In this document: positions 7,559-14,357 of the stretch, one piece after another
Position numbering within the stretch: position 1 is the first letter of the stretch
How the letters are laid out: the number at the start of each line of letters is the position of its first letter
DNA from: Oscillospiraceae bacterium
Lineage (GTDB): Bacteria > Bacillota > Clostridia > Oscillospirales > Oscillospiraceae
Reading direction: 5' to 3'
Length of the DNA stretch: 64,000 nt
Assembly: GCA_910575695.1 (NCBI GenBank)
Contig: CAJTGJ010000003.1
Location: forward strand, 1-64,000
Notes under the pieces: generated by a model
The model's input: the letters and a program-made list of their open reading frames with translations, nothing else
Database searches by the model: none
What the model was told of the DNA's origin: nothing
Program-made: the position numbers and the translations under genes

Positions 7559-8383
7559 ATGAAAAAAGCGGCCTTCATCGGAGTTGGAAACATGGGCGGA
7601 GCGCTGGCCCGTGCGGCCTGCCGGGCGGCGGGCCCGGAGCGGGTGGTGCTGGTCAACCGCACCCGCAGCAAGGCGGAGGCTCTGGCGGCGGAGCTGGGCT
7701 GTACCGCTGTCGGAAGCAGCGCCGACGCGGTGCAGGAGGCGGAATACATCTTCCTTGGGGTGAAGCCCCAGGATATGCGCCCGCTGCTGGGCTCGCTGGC
7801 CACCCTGCTGTACGGCCTCCACCGGGACGGAGCGGACAAGGTGCTGGTATCCATGGCCGCCGGGGTGGAACTGAGCGCCATGCACCAGCTGGTGAACGGC
7901 GCGGGGTACGACGTGCCCCTGCTCCGGGTCATGCCCAACACCTGCGTGGCGGTGGGGCAGGGCATGACCGCCCTGTGCGCCCGTCCCGGGGTGGACGAGG
8001 CCCGCATCCGGGACGTGGAGGATCTGCTGTCCGCCTCCGGCCGGGTGGCCCGCATCCCCGAGAAGCTGTTCGACCAGTTCTCCGCCGTAGCGGGGTGCGG
8101 TCCCGCCTTCGTCTATCCCTACATCGAGGCGCTGGCGGACGGCGCGGTGTCCGTGGGCCTGCCCCGGGCCCAGGCGGTGGAGTACGCAGCCCGGATGGTG
8201 ATGGGGGCCGCGTCCATGGTGCTGGAGAGCGGCAAGCATCCCGGCCAGCTCAAGGACGAGGTGTGCTCCCCCGGCGGCTCCACCATCGCCGGGGTGGCGG
8301 AGCTGGAGCGGGGCGGACTGCGGGCCGCGGCGGTCAACGCGGTGCAGGCCGCGTACCGCCGGGGCACGGAGCTGGGCAAGTAA
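7559..8383 (+). CDS. proC: pyrroline-5-carboxylate reductase
   Basis: 274 residues. The N-terminal Rossmann motif GVGNMGGALA binds NAD(P)H, and the C-terminal dimerisation domain carries the P5CR signature ending DEVCSPGGSTIAGV. It performs the last step of proline synthesis in the cytoplasm. The start at 7559 is fixed by the promoter just upstream and by the ProC N-terminus MKKAAFIGVGNM; the longer in-frame extension would cover the promoter. Confidence 0.96.
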   Translation: MKKAAFIGVGNMGGALARAACRAAGPERVVLVNRTRSKAEALAAELGCTAVGSSADAVQEAEYIFLGVKPQDMRPLLGSLATLLYGLHRDGADKVLVSMAAGVELSAMHQLVNGAGYDVPLLRVMPNTCVAVGQGMTALCARPGVDEARIRDVEDLLSASGRVARIPEKLFDQFSAVAGCGPAFVYPYIEALADGAVSVGLPRAQAVEYAARMVMGAASMVLESGKHPGQLKDEVCSPGGSTIAGVAELERGGLRAAAVNAVQAAYRRGTELGK

Positions 8384-8559
8384 CCTGATTGGGGGGAACG
8401 TTTTTGTCCGGGTTCCGCCGGCGAAAAATACGCGCTGGCCCGCAATGTGGAGCGGATGAACGGGAAATCCTGCGGCACGTTTGCCCCCGCCGGCGGCATC
8501 AGGCTCAGCGCGGCCGTCACCGTGGCTGTCCGGCCGCGTAACAATTCCCCTGTTGGCAA

Positions 8560-8596
8560 AAGCGCCCCCGCAGGCATCCGGCCTGCGGGGGCGCTT
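8560..8596 (+). terminator. intrinsic terminator downstream of proC
   Basis: A 16-bp perfect stem (8560-8575 and 8581-8596) with a 5-nt loop is followed by CCTTTTCC. Confidence 0.7.
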
Positions 8597-8680
8597 CCTT
8601 TTCCCTGTATATCACAGCGGAATCGGTTGGATGTATGATGGCTGAAGCCATCTCTCAAGTCAAGTCTGGATTACACCGCT

Positions 8681-8776
8681 CTATGAAAACGCTATTTCAT
8701 TCACAATGCCGCTGCCGCATATGCCCTCTGCGGCTTTGCCGCGTGTGGACTGCAATACAGATTCTCTGCTCCTCAT
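8681..8776 (-). CDS. possible 31-aa small protein
   Basis: The frame starts MRSRESVLQS and has 31 codons. A near-perfect AAGGAGGAA lies 7 nt before the ATG, which is the main support. It is divergent from the ferredoxin gene. It could also be the surviving 5' end of a deleted gene. No family recognised. Confidence 0.35.
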   Translation of the reverse strand: MRSRESVLQSTRGKAAEGICGSGIVNEIAFS

Positions 8777-8862
8777 GAAATGTTCCTCCTTTATGTAATT
8801 TTATCACAGAAGAACACTGACATTGATGGTATCATAGATGAAAACTTCCGGGAGGTCATGAT

Positions 8863-9075
8863 ATGGGAACCAGAACAAAAGCAAAACGGCGTGCGTTTAT
8901 TCGTACAGACATTTGTGTCGCCTGCGGCTGCTGCGTGAAGGTATGTCCCCTGGGCGCCATACAGATCTGGAATGGTATCTGGGCCAAAGTCGATGGATCA
9001 AGGTGCGTCGGCTGCGGCAAATGCGCCAGGGAGTGTCCAGCCTCTGTCATTGAAATTCAGGAGGTGACCGTATGA
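8863..9075 (+). CDS. 2[4Fe-4S] ferredoxin
   Basis: 70 residues with two CxxCxxCxxxCP clusters (CVACGCCVKVCP and CVGCGKCARECP). It is a soluble low-potential electron carrier with a basic N-terminus. GGGAGG sits 7 nt before the ATG. Its last codons overlap the start of the next gene (ATGA), so it is probably the redox partner of the membrane Fe-S protein encoded there. Confidence 0.93.
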   Translation: MGTRTKAKRRAFIRTDICVACGCCVKVCPLGAIQIWNGIWAKVDGSRCVGCGKCARECPASVIEIQEVTV

Positions 9076-9671
9076 AAAAGCGTTGGTATGACTGCCTGTG
9101 GATCGTGGAGCTGACCTACATGGCCCTGGGCTTTTTTAATATCCTGTTTGCCTGGTTGGGTATGCTGTTCTTTTGTATTCCGCTGATGATTTCCCTCATC
9201 CGGGGCACAAAGGGTTACTGCAACCGATATTGCGGCCGGGGACAGCTGTTCGGCCTGTTGGGCGGACGCTTTGGCCTGTCCCGGAAAAAGGACGTTCCGA
9301 AGTGGATGCGGAGCAAATGGTTCCGTTATGGATTTTTGGTTTTCTTCTTCATCATGTTCTTTCAGATGCTGTGGAATACTTATTTGGTTTTTGCCGGCGT
9401 ACAGGAGCTCAGGCAGGCGGTGACTCTGCTGTGGACGTTCAGGCTGCCCTGGCACTGGGCTTATCACGGCACCCTCTTTTCCCCCGGCGTTGCCCAGTTC
9501 GCTTTTGGGTTTTATAGCGTCATGCTGACCTCCACCGTCCTCGGCCTGCTTACCATGGTCCTGTTCAAGCCCCGCAGCTGGTGCGTCTGCTGCCCGATGG
9601 GCACGATGACCCAACTGATCTGCAAGGCCAGACACCGAAAGGATAACATTGTCACGGAACAAAAAAATTGA
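9072..9671 (+). CDS. membrane 4Fe-4S-binding protein (NapH/CcoG-like)
   Basis: 199 residues with about four membrane segments (roughly 12-45, 85-108, 140-165) and two Cys motifs, CNRYCGRGQLF and CVCCPMGTMTQ, typical of small quinol/ferredoxin-linked Fe-S membrane proteins. It probably passes electrons between the membrane and the co-translated ferredoxin. Exact donor and acceptor cannot be read from the sequence. The ATGA overlap with the ferredoxin stop shows coupling. Confidence 0.8.
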   Translation: MKKRWYDCLWIVELTYMALGFFNILFAWLGMLFFCIPLMISLIRGTKGYCNRYCGRGQLFGLLGGRFGLSRKKDVPKWMRSKWFRYGFLVFFFIMFFQMLWNTYLVFAGVQELRQAVTLLWTFRLPWHWAYHGTLFSPGVAQFAFGFYSVMLTSTVLGLLTMVLFKPRSWCVCCPMGTMTQLICKARHRKDNIVTEQKN

Positions 9672-9711
9672 GTTAGAACAGAATCGCTGCAAAAAGAAAG
9701 GAGAAGCGGCC

Positions 9712-10032
9712 ATGGGATTTTTCGACTTTTTTAAGGGGCCTGATATTGATCGGGGCGCGAAAGACTTTCAGGAGACGCCCGGTGCGGTGCTGCTGGATGT
9801 CCGTACTGCCCAAGAGTACCGGACGGGCCACATCCCCGGCGGCAAAAATGTTCCGCTTCAGGAACTGGATCGTGTGACCGCTATGGCGCCCGAGAAGGAT
9901 GCCCCGCTGTTCGTCTATTGCCACAGCGGCGCCAGGAGCAGCCAGGCGGTAAAGCTGCTGGCCCGGATGGGCTATACCAATCTCAGAAATATCGGCGGCA
10001 TCGCCGCCTACACAGGAAAGGTGGAATATTGA
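9712..10032 (+). CDS. single-domain rhodanese (sulfurtransferase)
   Basis: 106 residues. It is one rhodanese domain with LLDVRTAQEYRTGHIPG and the active loop CHSGARS (Cys70), which carries the persulfide. The start at 9712 follows AAAGGAG; an earlier in-frame ATG overlaps the previous gene and lacks a ribosome site. It lies one base before the CoA-disulfide reductase-rhodanese gene, so it likely delivers or accepts sulfane sulfur for that enzyme. Confidence 0.92.
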   Translation: MGFFDFFKGPDIDRGAKDFQETPGAVLLDVRTAQEYRTGHIPGGKNVPLQELDRVTAMAPEKDAPLFVYCHSGARSSQAVKLLARMGYTNLRNIGGIAAYTGKVEY

Positions 10033-10033
10033 A

Positions 10034-11725
10034 ATGAAAGTTGTCATCATCGGCGGCGTGGCGGGAGGGGCCACAGCCGCGGCCCGGCTTCGCCGGTTGG
10101 ACGAGGCGGCGGAGATCGTGGTCTTTGAGCGGTCAGGGTATGTCTCCTATGCCAACTGCGGCCTGCCCTACTACATCGGCGGGGCGATCGAGGAACCCGA
10201 GGCCCTGACCCTCCAGACGCCGGAGAGCTTCTTCGCCCGCTTCCGGGTGGATATGCGGGTGCGCCACGAGGTCACCGCCATTCATCCGGAGAAAAAGACT
10301 GTCTCCGTGAAAGCTCTGGAGACAGGCGAGGAATTTGAGGAGCGTTATGACAAGCTGATCCTCTCGCCCGGAGCCAGACCCACCCAGCCCCGGCTCCCCG
10401 GCGTGGGAATCGGGAAGGTCTTTACACTGCGCACCGTGGAGGACACCTTCCGTATCAAGGACTATATCAATGCCCATCACCCAAAATCCGCCGTGCTGGC
10501 AGGCGGGGGCTTCATCAGCCTGGAGCTGGCGGAGAATCTGCGGGAGCTGGGGATGGAGGCCGCCATCGTCCAGCGTCCAAAGCAGCTGATGACCCCCTTT
10601 GACCCGGATATGGCCGCGTTCATCCACGGCGAGGCGCGGCGGCACGGCATCCGGCTGGCCCTGGGGCATACGGTGGAGGGGTTTGCGGAGCGGGACGGCG
10701 GCGTGGACGTGCTGCTGAAGGACGCGGTCCCTCTCCACGCCGATATGGTGGTGCTGGCCATCGGCGTCACCCCGGACACCGTTCTTGCAAAAGAGGCCGG
10801 CCTGGAACTGGGCCTCAAGGGCAGCATTGTGGTCAACGACCGGATGGAGACCTCTGTCCCAGACATATACGCGGTAGGGGACGCGGTCCAGGTGAAGCAT
10901 TCTGTGACCGGGCAGGACGCGGTGATCTCCCTGGCCGGCCCCGCCAACAAGCAGGGACGGATCGCGGCAGACAACATCTGCGGCGGGGACAGCCGCTATC
11001 CTGGAAGCCAGGGCAGTTCGGTCATCAAGGTCTTTGACCTGACGGCAGCCTCCACCGGCGTCAGCGAGACGAACGCCAAAAAGGCCGGCTTGGACGTGGA
11101 CACGGTGATTCTGTCCCCCATGAGCCATGCGGGCTACTATCCCGGCGGAAAGCTGATGACCATGAAGGTGGTCTTTGAAAAGGGAACCTATCGTCTGCTG
11201 GGCGCTCAAATCGTGGGGTATGAGGGGGTGGATAAGCGGATCGATGTGCTTGCCACCGCCATCCGCGCGGGGCTGACGGCTATCCAGCTGAAGGATCTGG
11301 ACCTGGCCTACGCGCCGCCCTACTCCTCCGCCAAGGATCCGGTGAATATGGCGGGCTTCATGGTGGAAAACCTGGCCGGCGGAGTTGTGAAGCAGTTCCA
11401 TCTTGAAGATGTGAACGCCCTGCCCCACGATGGCAGCGTAACCCTGCTGGATACCCGGACGCCCCAAGAGTATGAGGGCGGTCACATCGAGGGGTTCCGA
11501 AACATCCCCGTGGACGAATTGCGGGATCGGCTGGACGAAGTAGAGCGGGGTAAGCCGGTGTATGTGATCTGCCAGAGCGGCCTGCGCAGCTATATCGCCT
11601 GCCGCATTCTGGCCGGGCATGGCTATGAAGCATATAACTTCGCCGGAGGGTTTCGGTTCTATGACGCGGTAACAAACGACCGCCGCCTGATGGAACAGTC
11701 CACAGCCTGCGGCATGGACCAGTAA
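10034..11725 (+). CDS. CoA-disulfide reductase/persulfide reductase with rhodanese domain
   Basis: 563 residues. It is an FAD- and NAD(P)H-dependent pyridine-nucleotide-disulfide oxidoreductase (IIGGVAGGATAA at the N-terminus, redox Cys42 in SYANCGLPYY, FAD motif YAVGDAV). A C-terminal rhodanese domain (about 460-555) has the active loop CQSGLRS. Members of this fusion family reduce CoA-disulfide, CoA-persulfide or polysulfide. The preceding rhodanese and Fe-S genes suggest a sulfane-sulfur reduction pathway. It ends at a terminator shared with the convergent Crp/Fnr gene. Confidence 0.92.
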   Translation: MKVVIIGGVAGGATAAARLRRLDEAAEIVVFERSGYVSYANCGLPYYIGGAIEEPEALTLQTPESFFARFRVDMRVRHEVTAIHPEKKTVSVKALETGEEFEERYDKLILSPGARPTQPRLPGVGIGKVFTLRTVEDTFRIKDYINAHHPKSAVLAGGGFISLELAENLRELGMEAAIVQRPKQLMTPFDPDMAAFIHGEARRHGIRLALGHTVEGFAERDGGVDVLLKDAVPLHADMVVLAIGVTPDTVLAKEAGLELGLKGSIVVNDRMETSVPDIYAVGDAVQVKHSVTGQDAVISLAGPANKQGRIAADNICGGDSRYPGSQGSSVIKVFDLTAASTGVSETNAKKAGLDVDTVILSPMSHAGYYPGGKLMTMKVVFEKGTYRLLGAQIVGYEGVDKRIDVLATAIRAGLTAIQLKDLDLAYAPPYSSAKDPVNMAGFMVENLAGGVVKQFHLEDVNALPHDGSVTLLDTRTPQEYEGGHIEGFRNIPVDELRDRLDEVERGKPVYVICQSGLRSYIACRILAGHGYEAYNFAGGFRFYDAVTNDRRLMEQSTACGMDQ

Positions 11726-11727
11726 TA

Positions 11728-11775
11728 GAAGCACCTCTCCTCAATCTGCGGCAGAGTTTGAGGAGAGGTGCTTTC
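11728..11775. terminator. bidirectional terminator
   Basis: A ~17-bp stem (11728-11744 with 11757-11774) lies between two convergent genes and overlaps the stop of the Crp/Fnr gene. Confidence 0.8.
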
Positions 11776-12442
11776 ATGTATCCCGCAGGGCCGTCAGCTT
11801 TTGTTCGTCCAGAAGCTCTATCACGCCCCGGGACAGCTTCACCATGCCCTCACCCTGGAAATAGCGGAGCATCCGGGTGACTACCTCTCGGTGAGTCCCC
11901 AGGTGGTTGGCGATGGTCTCGTGGGTGATATTCAGCCGGCTGGTGCTCTCGATTGCCGCTTCTTCCAGGAGGAAGCCGGCCACCCGCTGGTCCATACTCC
12001 TCCACATGATCTGCTCCATGAGCCACATGACCTCGGAAAAACGGGCGGACATGATCTCGTTGGTGTAGTTGGCGACAGCGGCAGACTGCTCCATAAGCTG
12101 CTGGTAAACCTCCGCCGGGATCACCCAGAATTCCGTATCCTTCTCCGCTGCAACCGTCACATCAAATTGAATGCTCCTCATGACACAAGAGGCGGAAAAC
12201 AGGCAGAGATCCCGGTCAAACAGCCGGTAGATGGTGATTTCCCGTCCCTCTTTCGACAAAATATAGGCCCGGAGCTGACCAGACCTTATGAGAAGCAGTC
12301 CGGTACAGTCCTCGCTGCCGTTGTGAAGCACCGTCCCTTTTTTGACCTGGCGTTTTTGGAGCTGCTCCAGCATCAGATTCTGCTGTCCGGGCGTCAGCCG
12401 GCTCCAAACAGAGAAGCAGCTTTGGAAATCCATGCAGGGCAT
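11774..12442 (-). CDS. Crp/Fnr-family transcriptional regulator
   Basis: 222 residues. There is a cyclic-nucleotide-binding-like beta-barrel (about 15-125), a long dimer helix and a C-terminal winged helix (LNITHETIANHLGTHREVVTRML). Cys3 and Cys9 lie near the N-terminus, but no FNR-type Cys4 cluster is visible, so the signal is unknown. The start is ATG 12440-12442, 9 nt behind GGAAGG, giving a 4-bp gap after the desulfoferrodoxin stop. It probably controls this island, sensing oxygen or redox (inference). Confidence 0.88.
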   Translation of the reverse strand: MPCMDFQSCFSVWSRLTPGQQNLMLEQLQKRQVKKGTVLHNGSEDCTGLLLIRSGQLRAYILSKEGREITIYRLFDRDLCLFSASCVMRSIQFDVTVAAEKDTEFWVIPAEVYQQLMEQSAAVANYTNEIMSARFSEVMWLMEQIMWRSMDQRVAGFLLEEAAIESTSRLNITHETIANHLGTHREVVTRMLRYFQGEGMVKLSRGVIELLDEQKLTALRDT

Positions 12443-12446
12443 TCGG

Positions 12447-12821
12447 TCATGCCTTCCAGAGGCTGTGCAGGTTGCAGCAGGCGTAAACCGCCTCCACGTG
12501 GTCGCCCTCACACAGAGCGAAGCAGACCTCCGGTTTGTCGCCGGGGTGGAGTACCTTGCGCTGATTGCCCTGCCTGGTCTGCAAAGACACCCACTCGATG
12601 TAGTGTTCCGGCAGCATGGGGTGCTCCGCTGAGCCAACCCGCACCTTGACCAGATTGCCCTCTGCCTGATACACGGGGATATGTTTTTCCGCGGCGGCGT
12701 CGGCGGTGCCGGGAACGATCTCGGTCATTTTCTGCCCGCAGCACATCACCGGCGCCCCGGTGTTTTTCACCATGGCGACGATATTGCCGCAATGCTCACA
12801 GATATAAAACTTTTGTTCCAT
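12447..12821 (-). CDS. dfx: desulfoferrodoxin (superoxide reductase)
   Basis: 124 residues. The N-terminal desulforedoxin knuckle has Cys8, Cys11, Cys27 and Cys28. The catalytic Fe(His)4Cys site is seen in EKHIPVY, AEHPMLPEHYIEW and the terminal CCNLHSLW. It reduces superoxide to H2O2 in anaerobes, which complements the PerR-regulated rubrerythrin elsewhere in the window. AGGAGG lies before the ATG at 12819-12821. It forms an operon with the Crp/Fnr gene. Confidence 0.95.
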   Translation of the reverse strand: MEQKFYICEHCGNIVAMVKNTGAPVMCCGQKMTEIVPGTADAAAEKHIPVYQAEGNLVKVRVGSAEHPMLPEHYIEWVSLQTRQGNQRKVLHPGDKPEVCFALCEGDHVEAVYACCNLHSLWKA

Positions 12822-12891
12822 AGTATATTCCTCCTGGTTACTTTTATGATGTGGGAGCGGCACTTATGCGCCGCGCACTGTTCGTGGGCCC

Positions 12892-12970
12892 GCTTTTTGA
12901 GGCGTACGGCCTGACGGCGTACCTGCGTGAGTTTTCCTCTGTTCAATTTCCGTAAATCCACGTGCTCCAT
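12892..12970 (-). pseudogene. possible N-terminal remnant of an IS630-like transposase
   Basis: Starting at the ATG at 12968-12970, about 26 codons read VDLRKLNRGKLTQVRRQAVR and further basic residues. This resembles the N-terminal helix of IS630-type transposases as I remember them. The reading then loses that character and runs into the desulfoferrodoxin leader. No terminal repeats were found. Confidence 0.35.
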
Positions 12971-13123
12971 GCTGTCTATTTTATCACGTTCTGCATCATT
13001 TTTCCAGATTGTTTTCAAAAGTAATCGTCAAAAATCCCGTTGGATTTTTATTGAAACGCCCAACAAAACGCTCCGCCCGCCGCATTTCCTGGCGCGAACG
13101 TCCGGATGCCGGTCGGTTCCGGC

Positions 13124-13993
13124 TCAGGCTCTGTACAAACGGATGATGAATTCGGTGCCCACATCAGGCGTGCTGTCCGCCGAAATGCTCCAGCCATGGC
13201 GCTCGATGATGGCCTTCACCACCGCCAGCCCCAGTCCGGCCCCGCCCGTTTTTCGGGACCGGGACTTGTTGACCCGGTAGAACGGCTCAAAGATATGGGG
13301 CAGCTCCTCCGGCGGGATGCCAATCCCCGTGTCCCGGACGCGGATCGTCCCCGCGCTGCCCTCGCAGCTGGAGGAAACGCGGATGGTCCCGCCCTCCCGG
13401 CCATACTTTACCGCGTTTTCCACAAGATTGAAGAAGGCGCGGTACAGCAGGCTCTCGTTCCCCGTCACAACGGGGAACTGCCCGCAGTCGATCTCCGCGC
13501 GGATGCGTTTGGCTTCAAGCCCCGGGGCCAGCTCCCCCAGAATATCGGAAAACAGCCTGGGCAGGGACACCTCCTCCCGCTCAAGCTGGCTCTGTTCATC
13601 GCAAAGGCGCAGCAGGTCGTCGATCACGGCCCGCAGCCGCGCCGTGCTGCGCTCCACCACGTCCAGCATTTTGAGGCAGTCCTCCCCCGTGGGCGCCTCG
13701 TCCATCCGCAGCACCTGGACGCTGGCCTGCATGGTGGCCAGCGGCGTTTTCAGCTCGTGGGCCACGTTGGCGGAGAACTGCTTCTGGTTGGCGAAAGAAT
13801 CGCTCAGCCGCTCCAGCATCTCGCGGAAGTCCATGGCGGACAGATCCACGTCAACCACCTCAACGCCGGACAGATCCGAATGAACGGGGATGCTGGCGGG
13901 AGCGGGGATGGAGGCGGAGGCAAACGAAGCGAGGGAGGCCGTCATCATGACGGCGCCGCCGATAGCGAACAGGTTTTTCTTTGTGAATTTCAT
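13124..13993 (-). CDS. chimeric orphan sensor histidine kinase
   Basis: 289 residues. The C-terminal ~235 form a complete kinase core: H-box FSANVAHELKTPLA, N-box NLVENAVKYG, G1 DTGIGIP and G2 GGAGLGLAVV. The first ~50 residues are instead a classical signal peptide (ending near SFASAS) plus a short extracellular-type stretch, not a sensor with two membrane spans and HAMP. The join falls at the end of what should be HAMP (REMLERLSDSFANQKQF). No response regulator is adjacent. It is probably a deletion fusion, whose activity is uncertain. Confidence 0.8.
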   Translation of the reverse strand: MKFTKKNLFAIGGAVMMTASLASFASASIPAPASIPVHSDLSGVEVVDVDLSAMDFREMLERLSDSFANQKQFSANVAHELKTPLATMQASVQVLRMDEAPTGEDCLKMLDVVERSTARLRAVIDDLLRLCDEQSQLEREEVSLPRLFSDILGELAPGLEAKRIRAEIDCGQFPVVTGNESLLYRAFFNLVENAVKYGREGGTIRVSSSCEGSAGTIRVRDTGIGIPPEELPHIFEPFYRVNKSRSRKTGGAGLGLAVVKAIIERHGWSISADSTPDVGTEFIIRLYRA

Positions 13994-14051
13994 AATGGTG
14001 TTCCTTTCCGATTGGTTTTGTATCTTTGTCAGGGTTGCAACCTGTGATCGG

Positions 14052-14090
14052 AGTATAGCACGGCAATGGTTGAGAATCCGTTAGGAAACC
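14052..14090 (-). promoter_or_regulatory. promoter with OmpR-type tandem repeats
   Basis: Two direct repeats with an 11-bp period, GTTGAGAATCC (14069-14079) and GTTAGGAAACC (14080-14090), lie just upstream of a minus-strand TATACT (14052-14057). The layout fits an OmpR/PhoB-family response-regulator site driving the chimeric kinase gene. Confidence 0.55.
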
Positions 14091-14239
14091 TGCGGACGGG
14101 AATGTTTTCTCAGCCGCACGAAACTATATCATAAGAAAGCCGTTTCCCGCGGCAGCGGTGCGCAAACGCCCGCGAACGTCCTCCCAGGGGCCGGCGGCAG
14201 AAAACTTTTGAAAACCCCCTCCCAATTTCCGGCGGGGTA

Positions 14240-14248
14240 TGGTATACT
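14240..14248 (+). promoter_or_regulatory. extended -10 promoter
   Basis: TGGTATACT (TGn plus -10) lies 110 bp before the next plus-strand gene. No good -35 was found. The rest of 13994-14357 holds only this and the divergent kinase promoter. Confidence 0.5.
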
Positions 14249-14357
14249 GGACTTGACAAAATCTTCTTGCGGCGGCAGCGCAGGCAGGATGAGCCTGTGT
14301 TTCAGAACGGATGGAACTGCGTCAGAATATGACGGCACAAAGACAGGAGGGTTAAAA

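Larger units (their letters stand above)
8384..8862. other. intergenic region between proC and the sulfur island
   Basis: It contains the proC terminator (8560-8596) and a possible 31-aa minus-strand frame (8681-8776). The proC frame stays open for about 85 codons after the stop, but its composition is unremarkable. A short inverted repeat TGAT-GGT-ATCA (8824-8834) lies before the ferredoxin gene and could be a Crp/Fnr-like site. Confidence 0.5.

Noticed and set aside
8384..8638. Open frame continuing in register after the proC stop
   Set aside because: proC has a normal family length and C-terminus; the downstream frame runs through a terminator hairpin.
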